Below the pieces are notes generated by a model. The model searched no databases. It was not told where the DNA came from and saw only the letters and a list, made by a program, of their open reading frames with translations. The position numbers and the translations under genes were made by a program. Below, in pieces: positions 37,923 to 47,291 of a DNA stretch of 64,000 bases. Positions within the stretch are counted from its first letter, which is position 1. Every line of letters starts with the position of its first letter. The DNA comes from Oscillospiraceae bacterium (GTDB taxonomy: Bacteria > Bacillota > Clostridia > Oscillospirales > Oscillospiraceae), in assembly GCA_031262405.1 (NCBI GenBank), contig JAISHS010000022.1:1-64000 (forward strand), given 5' to 3'.

Positions 37923-38032
37923 CCCCCACCGTCATTGCGGGCCCCGACCCGCAATCCCCCACGGCTTCCGTTCATCCACGAGATTCCGGATCAAGTCCGG
38001 AATGACGGGGGAGTCGTCCGGAATGACGGGGG
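37923..38032. repeat. Cluster of REP-like repeats
   Basis: ATTGCGGG-CCCCGA-CCCGCAAT, ATTCCGGA-TCAAG-TCCGGAAT, and a partial TCCGGAATGACGGGGG. Confidence 0.8.
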
Positions 38033-38115
38033 CGCCATTCTTCTAATGATTTTTTAATCAAACCACCCATTACATTCTAATATTAGTGTGCAAGAATAAA
38101 TTGTAATCTTTGGTA

Positions 38116-38143
38116 TTGCTTTTCAAAGAACCCGTGTTATAAT
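38116..38143 (+). promoter_or_regulatory. Candidate mnmG promoter
   Basis: TTGCTT - 16 bp - TATAAT. Confidence 0.55.
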
Positions 38144-38190
38144 AAAACAAGCGTTACGCAACAATTGTTGCAGAGAGGAGGGGAGAGACC

Positions 38191-40074
38191 ATGATTTTTG
38201 ATGCCGGGCCTTGCAGCGTCGCCGTGATCGGCGCGGGACACGCCGGAATCGAGGCCGCACTGGCGTGCGCGCGTCTGGGACTCGACACGGTCATCTTCTC
38301 CCTGAATCTGGACAGCGTCGGGAATATGCCCTGCAACCCCGCGATAGGCGGCACAGGCAAGGGTCAGCTCGTGCGCGAGCTGGACGCTCTGGGCGGCGAA
38401 ATGGCTCGCGCGGCGGACAAAGCCTGTATTCAATACAGAATGCTCAATCTCGGCAAGGGCGCGGCGGTGCACTCCCCGCGCGCTCAGGCAGACAGGCGGC
38501 ATTACCAGTCCGTCATGAAAAACACTCTCGAAAACCAAAAGAATCTGCGCGTCAAACAGGCAGAGATAACCGAAATCGGGCTTGAGCGCGGCGCCGTCGC
38601 CTTTGTCCGCACCTCCACCGGCGCAACCTACCCCTGCCGCGCGGCGATAATCTGCTCGGGCACCTATCTCGGCGGGCGCGTCGTCATGGGGGGCTTCCTG
38701 CGCGACTCGGGGCCGGACGGCCTCGCGGGGGCGTACTCCCTCGGCGGCTGCCTAAGGAAGCTCGGGCTCTCCCTGCGCCGCTTCAAAACCGGAACGCCCC
38801 CGCGCGTCAACGGCGCAAGCGTCGATTATTCTAAGATGGAAATCCAGCTTGGCGACGAGTGCGCGGAGCCCTTTTCCTTTGAAACCCCCGAAGCTCCGCC
38901 GAACCGCGCTGTGTGCTACCTCACCTATACCAACGAGCGCACCCACGAGATAATCCGCAATAATCTGCACCGCAGCCCGCTCTTCGGCGGCGTAATCGAG
39001 GGCGTCGGTCCGCGTTACTGCCCGTCCATTGAAGACAAGGTCGTGCGCTTCGCGGAAAAAAAGCGCCACCAGCTCTTCATCGAGCCGATGGGTCTCGGAA
39101 CAAATGAGCTGTATATTCAGGGCTTCTCCTCCTCCCTGCCAGAGGATGTGCAGATTGAAAGTCTGCGCACCGTCCCGGGACTCGAGAACGCCGAGATAAC
39201 AAGAGCCGCCTACGCTATCGAATACGATTGCGTCGACCCCACCCAGCTTCGCGCGACGCTGGAGGTCAAGGGCGTCCCCGGCCTCTTCGGCGCGGGACAG
39301 TTCTGCGGCTCCTCGGGCTATGAGGAGGCCGCCGTTCAGGGCTTCGTCGCCGGTGTCAACGCCGCACGGAAAATTTTAGGTCAGAGCCCCTTCATTCTCC
39401 GCCGCGACTCCGGCTATATCGGCGCGCTCATTGACGACCTCGTCACGAAGGGAACGGAGGAGCCATACCGCATGATGACCTCGCGCAGCGAATACCGCCT
39501 GCTCCACCGTCAGGACAACGCCGACGAGCGCCTCTCGCACCTCGGCTTGGAGATAGGACTCGTCTCCCCGGAGCGCCACCGCGCCGTTTTAGAAAAATAT
39601 GAGTCCATCCGCTTTGAGATCGACCGGCTCGAAAAAACCTTCGTCCCGCCGACGGCGCAGCTGAATTCCTTCCTCGCCGACCACGATACCGCCCCGGTGG
39701 AGACCGGCGTGAGTCTCGCGTCTCTCCTGCGCCGCCCCCAGCTCGACTACGCCGCGATTGCCCCATTCGACCCCGAGCGTGATGAGTCGTTGCCACGCGC
39801 CGTAACTCAGGGCGCGCAGATCTCGCTTAAATACGCCGGCTACATCGAACGCCAGCTGCGTCAGGTGAAGGAATTTGAAAAGCTCGAGAGCCGCCGCCTC
39901 CCGGAAAACATCGACTATGAAAAAATAAACGGCCTGCGCCTCGAGGCAAGGGCGAAGCTGCAAAAAATAAGACCGGAAAACTTCGGCCAAGCCTCCCGCA
40001 TCTCCGGCGTCTCCCCGGCAGACGTCGCAGCTCTGATGGTATACGTTGAATCGCGCAGCGATTCAACGAATTGA
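38191..40074 (+). CDS. mnmG: tRNA uridine-5-carboxymethylaminomethyl modification enzyme MnmG/GidA
   Basis: GAGHAGIEAALACARLG, NPAIGGTGKGQLVRE, full-length family match. Confidence 0.98.
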   Translation: MIFDAGPCSVAVIGAGHAGIEAALACARLGLDTVIFSLNLDSVGNMPCNPAIGGTGKGQLVRELDALGGEMARAADKACIQYRMLNLGKGAAVHSPRAQADRRHYQSVMKNTLENQKNLRVKQAEITEIGLERGAVAFVRTSTGATYPCRAAIICSGTYLGGRVVMGGFLRDSGPDGLAGAYSLGGCLRKLGLSLRRFKTGTPPRVNGASVDYSKMEIQLGDECAEPFSFETPEAPPNRAVCYLTYTNERTHEIIRNNLHRSPLFGGVIEGVGPRYCPSIEDKVVRFAEKKRHQLFIEPMGLGTNELYIQGFSSSLPEDVQIESLRTVPGLENAEITRAAYAIEYDCVDPTQLRATLEVKGVPGLFGAGQFCGSSGYEEAAVQGFVAGVNAARKILGQSPFILRRDSGYIGALIDDLVTKGTEEPYRMMTSRSEYRLLHRQDNADERLSHLGLEIGLVSPERHRAVLEKYESIRFEIDRLEKTFVPPTAQLNSFLADHDTAPVETGVSLASLLRRPQLDYAAIAPFDPERDESLPRAVTQGAQISLKYAGYIERQLRQVKEFEKLESRRLPENIDYEKINGLRLEARAKLQKIRPENFGQASRISGVSPADVAALMVYVESRSDSTN

Positions 40075-40096
40075 GAATTAACGTGAAATAGAACCT

Positions 40097-40168
40097 AGCC
40101 GCCGCAGCGGTCTGCGATAACAAAGCGCGAGGAACGCGCGACTTATCAAAATTGCGTAGCAATTTTTT
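40097..40168 (+). repeat. Structured intergenic repeat, family 1, copy A
   Basis: 54-bp stretch identical to 56599-56652, then hairpin AAAATTGC-GTA-GCAATTTT. Confidence 0.95.
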
Positions 40169-40192
40169 CAATAATAAGAAGGGAGTGGAAAA

Positions 40193-41275
40193 ATGCTCGA
40201 ACCAAAGCAAAAAGTCGTCCTCGGTCTCTCCGGTGGGGTGGACTCCGCCGTCGCGGCGCGACTGCTTCAAGAACGCGGCTTTGAGGTCTTCGCCCTGCAC
40301 CTAATCACCACCCAAACACCCTCTACACCCCCCGAAAACGCCTCTCCCCCCATCCCCGCCGCTACCCCCAAAATCGCCTCCGCACCCCCCTCGAGCGCCG
40401 TCGAAGACGCTCGGAAAACGGCTCAGGCACTCGGAATTCCCTTCGCCGCCATCAACATTTCGAGAGAGCTCGAGGAGCAGGTCTGCGCTCCCTTCGTAGC
40501 TTCCTACCTGCGCGGCGAGACCCCAAATCCCTGCATTTTTTGCAACCCAAAAGTGAAATTTAAGACATTAATCGACTATGCGGATAATATCGGAGCATAT
40601 TATGTCGCGACAGGACATTATGCCCGCGCAATCGACGGCGGCCTATATAAGGCAAAATCCCTAAAGGATCAGAGCTATATGCTAAACCGCCTGACCCCGG
40701 ACCAGGTCGCCCGCGCCATTTTCCCCCTCGGAGACCTCGAAAAAACCCAGGTTCGCGCCCTCGCCGAAAACTGGAATTTACCCCCGGCAAACAAGCCCGA
40801 CAGCATGGAAATCTGCTTCATTCCCGACGGCGATTTCGGCGCCTATATCGAGCGTCGCGGGGTGTATTTTCCGCCCGGAAACGTCGTCTCAAAAACAGGC
40901 GAAACCCTAGGAAAACACAGGGGAGTGCATCGCTACACAATCGGTCAGCGCAGGGGTCTGGGCATAGCCGCGGGGGGCCGCCTTTTCGTCTGCGAAATCC
41001 GCCCCGGCACGAACGAAGTCGTCCTCTCAGACGGGGCCGATCTGCTCACAAATGAGGCCCTCGCGCGCGATGTAAACTGGCTCGTACCCTGCTGCGAACC
41101 CTTCGAAGCCGACGTCAAAATCCGCCACTCCAAAACGCAGACCCCCGCCCTAGTCACACCCACCCCCGAAGGCGCGAAAATAGCCTTTAAAACCCCCGTC
41201 CGCGCCCCCACCCGCGGCCAAAGCGCCGTGTTTTATGTAGCTTCTCGCCTCATCGGCGGCGGCTTTATAGACTAA
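40193..41275 (+). CDS. mnmA: tRNA-specific 2-thiouridylase MnmA with Pro-rich insert
   Basis: GLSGGVDSAVAARLL, TPNPCIFCNPKVKFKTL, VATGHYA, SMEICFIPDGDF. Confidence 0.95.
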   Translation: MLEPKQKVVLGLSGGVDSAVAARLLQERGFEVFALHLITTQTPSTPPENASPPIPAATPKIASAPPSSAVEDARKTAQALGIPFAAINISRELEEQVCAPFVASYLRGETPNPCIFCNPKVKFKTLIDYADNIGAYYVATGHYARAIDGGLYKAKSLKDQSYMLNRLTPDQVARAIFPLGDLEKTQVRALAENWNLPPANKPDSMEICFIPDGDFGAYIERRGVYFPPGNVVSKTGETLGKHRGVHRYTIGQRRGLGIAAGGRLFVCEIRPGTNEVVLSDGADLLTNEALARDVNWLVPCCEPFEADVKIRHSKTQTPALVTPTPEGAKIAFKTPVRAPTRGQSAVFYVASRLIGGGFID

Positions 41276-41382
41276 AAACCGCCCTGTCCGCATACAAAAA
41301 GAAAACTCTAAAACAGAAATTAAGTATCTAAAATATCCTATCAAGACAATTTATTTGAAAATATAGACTATTAGGAGAATTC

Positions 41383-42297
41383 ATGGACAAAATCATCGAA
41401 GTCAAGGGACTGCGCAAGTCCTATGGCGAGGTGCAGGCCGTCAGAGACATAGACTTCTATGTCGAGCGCGGTAAGCTCTTCGCCTTCCTGGGCCCGAACG
41501 GCGCGGGAAAATCCACCACAATCGATATCATCTGCACCTTCCTGAAACCCGACTCCGGCGAGGTTCTCGTGGACGGAAATCTGCTCGGGCGCGACGACAA
41601 CGAAATCCGCTCGAAAATCGGTGCTGTGTTTCAAGACGGATTGTTAGATAAACTGCTCACAATCGAGGAAAATCTGAACGCTCGAGGCGCACTTTACGGT
41701 CTTCACGGTGCGGCGCTTAAAGAGGCCGTGAAGAAGACCGCCGAGCTCACCGGCGTCACGCCGCTATTAAAGCGGCAGTACGGAAAGCTCTCAGGCGGTC
41801 AGCGGCGGCGCTGCGATATCGCCCGAGCGCTCGTTAATACCCCAAAAATTCTCTTTTTAGACGAACCGACCACCGGACTTGACCCCCAGACGCGAAAAAA
41901 CATCTGGGAGACCATCATAAACATACAGCGGGACAGCGGCATGACCGTTTTCCTCACCACCCACTACATGGAGGAGGCGGCCGAGGCCGCCCACGTAATC
42001 GTCATCGACAGCGGAAAAATCGTCGCCAGCGGCACCCCCTCAGCCCTCAAGGAGAAGTACTCCCGCGACCGTCTGATCCTCTCCTGCACCGACAAGGCCG
42101 CCGCCGCAAAAATCCTCACATCCCGCGGATTAACTTACATCGAGGGCGAGGACACGCTGGAGGTAACCCTCGCGGCGACGCTCGACGCCCTTTCGATTGC
42201 GCAGGCTGCCCGCGAGCATCTGAGCGGCTTTGAGGTATTAAAGGGCACGATGGACGACGTATTTCTCGCCATAACGGGAAAGGAGCTGAGAGAATGA
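41383..42297 (+). CDS. ABC transporter ATP-binding protein
   Basis: GPNGAGKSTT, LSGGQRRRCDIARALV, FLDEPTTGLDPQTR. Confidence 0.96.
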   Translation: MDKIIEVKGLRKSYGEVQAVRDIDFYVERGKLFAFLGPNGAGKSTTIDIICTFLKPDSGEVLVDGNLLGRDDNEIRSKIGAVFQDGLLDKLLTIEENLNARGALYGLHGAALKEAVKKTAELTGVTPLLKRQYGKLSGGQRRRCDIARALVNTPKILFLDEPTTGLDPQTRKNIWETIINIQRDSGMTVFLTTHYMEEAAEAAHVIVIDSGKIVASGTPSALKEKYSRDRLILSCTDKAAAAKILTSRGLTYIEGEDTLEVTLAATLDALSIAQAAREHLSGFEVLKGTMDDVFLAITGKELRE

Positions 42298-43148
42298 TTG
42301 CCTTCATGAATCGAAACCTAAAAATTTTCTTTAAGGACAAATCCGCCGTTTTCTTCTCACTTTTGGCGGTATTTATTATAATCGGTCTCTATGCGCTGTT
42401 TTTGGGCGAGACTTGGACAGATAGCTTCTCGGACGTGCCGGGCATACGCTTTGTCATGGACTCGTGGATCATGGCGGGGCTGCTCTCCGTGACCGCCGTC
42501 ACAACCACTATGGGCGCGCTGGGAACAATGGTTATCGACCGCTCGCAAAAAATTGTCAAGGACTTCAAGACCTCGCCGATTAACAGTAGCAGCTTAACCT
42601 GCGGCTACATACTAAGCGCCGTCATAATCGGAATTATAATGAGCCTCGCCGCGCTCGTGCTGGCGGAAATATATATCGTCGCAAGCGGCGGAGAGCTTCT
42701 CGGCGGCGTCGCGCTCCTCAAGACTCTGGGGCTGATTGTCCTGTCCAGTCTCGCTGGAACGAGCCTCATGCTCTTTTTCACGACCCTTTTTCACAGCCAA
42801 AACGCCTATTCCGCCGCCGGCACCGTAATCGGCACGCTGATTGGCTTCGTCACCGGTATCTACTTACCCATTGGCACCCTTCCAGACGCCGTCCAGTGGG
42901 TAGTCAAGTGCTTCCCAATCTCCCACGCCGCCGCGCTCTTCCGCCAGACAATGATGTCGGCGCCCTTGGAGGCCTCCTTCGCCGGCGCGCCCGAACAGGC
43001 GGTCGCGGAGTTCAGCGAGCTGATGGGCGTGACCTTCACCTACGGCTCTTCAACGGCCTCGCCGCTCGCCAGCATAATAGTCCTCCTCGCCAGCTCCGCC
43101 GTTTTCTTCCTGCTCTCACTGCTGGTGATCTCGCGTAAGGTAGATTAA
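42294..43148 (+). CDS. ABC-2 type transporter permease
   Basis: Multi-TM ORF, ATGA overlap with the ATPase gene. Confidence 0.9.
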   Translation: MIAFMNRNLKIFFKDKSAVFFSLLAVFIIIGLYALFLGETWTDSFSDVPGIRFVMDSWIMAGLLSVTAVTTTMGALGTMVIDRSQKIVKDFKTSPINSSSLTCGYILSAVIIGIIMSLAALVLAEIYIVASGGELLGGVALLKTLGLIVLSSLAGTSLMLFFTTLFHSQNAYSAAGTVIGTLIGFVTGIYLPIGTLPDAVQWVVKCFPISHAAALFRQTMMSAPLEASFAGAPEQAVAEFSELMGVTFTYGSSTASPLASIIVLLASSAVFFLLSLLVISRKVD

Positions 43149-43168
43149 AACTCACAAGATAAAATGAC

Positions 43169-43194
43169 AATTCCGCCCAATTTTGGGCGGAATT
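43169..43194. terminator. Bidirectional terminator between convergent genes
   Basis: AATTCCGCCCAA-TT-TTGGGCGGAATT. Confidence 0.8.
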
Positions 43195-43226
43195 TATAAT
43201 ATCTATTATCTCTTATCTGCTATCTC

Positions 43227-44252
43227 TTATCTGCCCTTCAGTCCGAACATCCAACTGACAACTTTAATACGGCTGGCTACTTCATATGTCAGGAAAGTTA
43301 GGACAATCGTGCCCAGCATAATAAGCGGAATCTGTATCCAATAATTGCTTGTCAGCTTCAGTATGAAGAAAGCTGTAACAACCAGCCAAGATTGATGAAA
43401 AATATACACTCCAAAGGATGATTTTGAAAGATAGCCGCTCTTCTTGCCGCTGAAATCGAGGTAGTGTCTCCCCAGACCCAGAAGAGTCAGGATTGCAAAC
43501 CAGCTTACAGCCTCGTAGCATATGTGATTAAAAATACTTGTGAGTATGTATCCGACGATTGTTATAGGAAGCAGTAAAAAACGGTATTTTTCGAGCTTTT
43601 CAAGCACATTTTCATTCGATAGAAAGAAATACCCCAGCAGAAAATACGCCAGATATTCGGTTGGACTTCTGCCGCCGATTTCCAGCAGCATATTCCCGAT
43701 ACAGGGCGCAAGCCCCAATAAAAGAAGAAGCACCAGAGGAATATCGTCGCCGAGAGTGTCCTTGCCTTTTTTCTTATGCCAAAGCATAAATGGAAGACTG
43801 ATGATTGATATTACAAAAAGAAAAAGTATGAACCACAGCTGCCCCGGTGTAAAAGCGCCGTCAGTACCCCAAAAATCGGTCAGCTTAGTAAAATAATCCA
43901 AATAATTAGCTTCACCCTTATGAAATAAGCTCGCAAGATATGCTTGTATCGGAATCAGAAGCAGCAATCCGAAAATCAGCGGGACAAGAAGCCTGTTTAC
44001 CCGTTCCTTGGCATACTCACCCGCGCTTCGCCGCCTGAGGGCATAGCGGGAGCTTATCCCCGCGACGGCAAAGAGCAGCGGCATCATCCAAACCCAATTT
44101 ATATGGATGAACATACTTGGAAAGGCCAGAGCCTCGCCGTTGACGTAAAACGCCTCGCCCCAATTATTATAAATCATGAAGGTGTGATAAGGGAAAAGCA
44201 TTAGGATTGTCACGACCCGCAGATTGTCAAGGTAGTGTTTTCTGTTTGTCAC
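43227..44252 (-). CDS. Acyltransferase-3 family membrane protein
   Basis: YLDNLRVVTILMLFPYHTFMIYNNW and multi-TM architecture. Confidence 0.88.
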   Translation of the reverse strand: MTNRKHYLDNLRVVTILMLFPYHTFMIYNNWGEAFYVNGEALAFPSMFIHINWVWMMPLLFAVAGISSRYALRRRSAGEYAKERVNRLLVPLIFGLLLLIPIQAYLASLFHKGEANYLDYFTKLTDFWGTDGAFTPGQLWFILFLFVISIISLPFMLWHKKKGKDTLGDDIPLVLLLLLGLAPCIGNMLLEIGGRSPTEYLAYFLLGYFFLSNENVLEKLEKYRFLLLPITIVGYILTSIFNHICYEAVSWFAILTLLGLGRHYLDFSGKKSGYLSKSSFGVYIFHQSWLVVTAFFILKLTSNYWIQIPLIMLGTIVLTFLTYEVASRIKVVSWMFGLKGR

Positions 44253-44282
44253 AATTAAAAACCTCTTTTGTTGCGAGCAGTT

Positions 44283-45647
44283 TCAAAGCCCCCGCAGTGC
44301 CTCGACAATTTCCTCAAACCTCGCGCTGTGCGAGGCCTTGACCAGTACGCTGTCGCCCGATTTTATAAGGCGCGGCAGCGCGGAGATAAGCTCCGCGCGG
44401 GTCTCAAAATGCTTTGCATTTTGAAGTCCCGCCGAGAGCGCCCCGGCATGGGTCTCGCGGGAGAGTCCCCCCGTCGTGAGAAGCAGCTGCACGCCGCTAT
44501 TCGCCGCTTTTGCGCCGACTTCACGGTGCAGCGCTCTCTCATCGTCCCCCAGCTCAAACATATCGCCCAAAATCGCGACGCGCCGCCCGTCAAGCAGGGT
44601 CAGAGAGTCGAGCGCGGAGGCTACAGAGTTTGGGTTGGCGTTGTAGCAGTCGTTGATAATCGTAAGCTCGCCCGAGCTCTCGAGGGCGCTTCGCCCGCCG
44701 ACGGGCGAATACTCGGCGAGTCCCCGGGCGATTTCCTCGTCCGTCAAGCCGAGATAAATCCCCACCGCCGCCGCGCCGAGAGCCGCGGAGACAAGGTGCA
44801 ACCCAAAGGCGCCGAGCCGCGCCTCAAAGCGGCGGGAACCGCCCACGATAGTGAGGCTCATGCCCTCCGCGCCCAGCAGCTTCACATTTTCCGCGCGGAC
44901 AGAACAGTCCTTAGACAGCCCGAAGCGAACCGTTTCGCGGCTGACTTTTATTTTGCAAAGCTGAGCATCGTCGCCGTTTAGGAAGATCACGCCGTTTTCC
45001 GGCAGATAGGGCAGAAGCTCTGTTTTTGCACGCAAAACGCCGTCGAGGTTTTCCAAGAACTCCAGATGCGCATAGCCGATAGCGGAGAAATACGCGATCG
45101 TCGGCCTCACCATTCTTGCCAATTGCGTCATCTCACCAAAGTGCGAGATGCCCAGCTCGATGACCGCCGCCTCGTGTTCCCGGGTCAGACCGAAGAGCGT
45201 GAGCGGCGTACCGAGGTTGTTGTTGAGATTTGCGAAGGTCTTGTGCACCTTAAAGCGTTGCGAGAGCACGTGCCAGAGCAGCTCCTTGGCGGTGGTCTTG
45301 CCGACGCTGCCGGTGACGCCGATTATGGGGATGTCGAACTTGCCCCTGTAAAATTCCGCCGCCGCGCCCAGAGCCTCAACCGTGTCCGGCACGATTATCA
45401 CGGGAATCGGGCAATCCTCCGGCGCGCGCTGACCCAGGGCGCAGACCGCGTCGCGCTGCGCCGCCGCCGCTATAAAGTCGTGCCCGTCGCTTCGCTCGCC
45501 TAAAATCGCGGCGAAAAGGCAGCCGGGAACGGCGTCTCGGCTGTCCTTGACGACGGCATTCAGCGGCGCGTCAGGCTCGGCGAGCGCCCCGACGACTTTG
45601 CCGCCGACCGCCGTAACAAATTCTCTCAGACTAAGCTCCATGCGCAA
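44283..45647 (-). CDS. murF: UDP-N-acetylmuramoyl-tripeptide--D-alanyl-D-alanine ligase
   Basis: GVTGSVGKTTAKELLWHVL, INDCYNANPNSV, ILGDMFELGDDE. Confidence 0.96.
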   Translation of the reverse strand: MRMELSLREFVTAVGGKVVGALAEPDAPLNAVVKDSRDAVPGCLFAAILGERSDGHDFIAAAAQRDAVCALGQRAPEDCPIPVIIVPDTVEALGAAAEFYRGKFDIPIIGVTGSVGKTTAKELLWHVLSQRFKVHKTFANLNNNLGTPLTLFGLTREHEAAVIELGISHFGEMTQLARMVRPTIAYFSAIGYAHLEFLENLDGVLRAKTELLPYLPENGVIFLNGDDAQLCKIKVSRETVRFGLSKDCSVRAENVKLLGAEGMSLTIVGGSRRFEARLGAFGLHLVSAALGAAAVGIYLGLTDEEIARGLAEYSPVGGRSALESSGELTIINDCYNANPNSVASALDSLTLLDGRRVAILGDMFELGDDERALHREVGAKAANSGVQLLLTTGGLSRETHAGALSAGLQNAKHFETRAELISALPRLIKSGDSVLVKASHSARFEEIVEALRGL

Positions 45648-45699
45648 AAACCCCTTCGTTATCCTAAGAAGATAAGTAATCCAATAAAATTAGATAATC

Positions 45700-46740
45700 T
45701 CAATACTTGTTATATTTCTTCAAAGAGACCGCGATGATATCCTCGCAGAGCTCACTATAGCCGCGCCCCTGAGCTGCCGCCATTTGCGGCACCAGACTCG
45801 TGGGCGTCATGCCCGGCAGGGTGTTCGCCTCGAGGCAGTAGAGCCGCCCGGCGGCGTCCATGAGAAGATCCACCCGGCAATAGGCCTCCAGCATGAGCGC
45901 ACGATAGGCCGCCTCGCTCACAAGACTGACGCGCTTTGCCTCGTCCTCGGTGATATTTGCGGGGCAAATCTCCTCCGTCAGACCGGCCTGATATTTATTT
46001 TTGTAGTCATAGAAGCCCTCGCGGGGGATAATTTCAATAATCGGCATGGCGACCCCATCCATAACGCCGCAGGTCAGCTCGCGCCCGGCTATGTATTTCT
46101 CGACCAGAACCGCGTCCTCATATTTAAACGCCAGCTCCAGCGCCGGAAGGTAGTCGTCGGGATTGCGAACGATAGAGGTGCCCACGCTCGAGCCGCCGGA
46201 GCAGGGCTTCACGACGCAGGGGAAGCCGATGTTCTCATAAGAATCGGCCGATTTATAGAGGGTTATGCCCATGGGCGTACCTATTCCATAGGCGGCTAGG
46301 AGTTTTTTCGAAAGCTCCTTGTTCATCGCCAGCGCGCTTCCCAGATAGCCGCTGCCGGTATATTTGACGCCAAAAACATCCAGCGTCGCCTGAATCCTGC
46401 CGTTTTCGCCGTCCTCGCCGTGAAGCGCGAGAAAGGTTATGTCGGCGGCGCGGCAAAGCTCGATTACGTTCGCGCCGAGAACGCCAAAGTTGCCGGGCGC
46501 GCGCGCGGCTTTCAGCGCCTCGAGATCGGGCTCCGTCTCGGGCACGGAATAAGGCTCGTCAATCTGCTCGGAAGTAAAGGCCTCCAAGGGCTGCTCGAAA
46601 GGCCGCGAATACCCTAAAAAGGAGTCCACCAGCGCGACAGCGTGGCCGCGCTCACGCAGGGCGCGGGCGATAAGGGTTCCCCCGGTGAGTGAAACGTCCC
46701 TCTCAGAGCTCAGTCCGCCGCAAAGTACAACAATGTTCAT
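45700..46740 (-). CDS. ddl: D-alanine--D-alanine ligase
   Basis: CGGLSSERDVSLTGG, LHGEDGENG, EANTLPGMTPTSLVPQ. Confidence 0.96.
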   Translation of the reverse strand: MNIVVLCGGLSSERDVSLTGGTLIARALRERGHAVALVDSFLGYSRPFEQPLEAFTSEQIDEPYSVPETEPDLEALKAARAPGNFGVLGANVIELCRAADITFLALHGEDGENGRIQATLDVFGVKYTGSGYLGSALAMNKELSKKLLAAYGIGTPMGITLYKSADSYENIGFPCVVKPCSGGSSVGTSIVRNPDDYLPALELAFKYEDAVLVEKYIAGRELTCGVMDGVAMPIIEIIPREGFYDYKNKYQAGLTEEICPANITEDEAKRVSLVSEAAYRALMLEAYCRVDLLMDAAGRLYCLEANTLPGMTPTSLVPQMAAAQGRGYSELCEDIIAVSLKKYNKY

Positions 46741-46940
46741 GGTTAGCACCTCGATTTGGGAATAATGTTATAAATATAATGATATACAATTATATCATGT
46801 AAAAAGCCGTTTTACAACACTAACCAAACTTACCAAAATATCCGGGCACGCGCCGCCGCGCAAATCGCACAAAAAGTGCACGTTTCAGCGTATAATTTTT
46901 CTCAAGTGGAATAAAATTTAATAGACATACTCCGCAGCTC

Positions 46941-46969
46941 TTGACAAGCGGCGGGAGATATGGTAAATT
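46941..46969 (+). promoter_or_regulatory. Candidate feo promoter
   Basis: TTGACA - 17 bp - TAAATT. Confidence 0.65.
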
Positions 46970-46975
46970 CACAGT

Positions 46976-46993
46976 GGTTAGATAAGACTAACC
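46976..46993. promoter_or_regulatory. Palindromic operator upstream of feoA
   Basis: GGTTAG-ATAAGA-CTAACC, extended by AATTCAC...GTGAATT. Confidence 0.65.
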
Positions 46994-47016
46994 GGTGAAT
47001 TCGGGGGTGAAAATAG

Positions 47017-47238
47017 ATGAGAACACTCAGTAATGTCAAAATCGGCGAGTCGGCGACGGTAGCTAAGCTCCATGGCGAGGGCGCGCTAAAGCGCCGCATA
47101 ATGGACATGGGGGTAACCAAGGGCACCGAGCTCTATGTCCGGAAGGTCGCGCCTCTGGGCGACCCAATCGAAGTCACGGTTCGCGGCTACGAGCTGAGCC
47201 TGCGCCGCGAGGACGCTTCAATGATCGAGGTCATTTAG
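47017..47238 (+). CDS. feoA: Ferrous iron transport protein A
   Basis: LHGEGALKRRIMDMGVTKGTELYVRKVAPLGDPIEVTVRGYELSLRREDA; upstream of feoB. Confidence 0.95.
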   Translation: MRTLSNVKIGESATVAKLHGEGALKRRIMDMGVTKGTELYVRKVAPLGDPIEVTVRGYELSLRREDASMIEVI

Positions 47239-47254
47239 TTATTTTTTACACACC

Positions 47255-47272
47255 GGTTAAACGCGACTAACC
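47255..47272. promoter_or_regulatory. Second copy of the feo palindrome, between feoA and feoB
   Basis: GGTTAA-ACGCGA-CTAACC. Confidence 0.55.
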
Positions 47273-47291
47273 AGAGAGGACGAAGAGGTCT

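Noticed and set aside
37390-37962. 190-aa minus strand ORF overlapping the GntR gene in another frame
   Set aside because: The alternative frame (37403..37780) encodes a clear GntR regulator; the upstream part reads through REP-like repeats.
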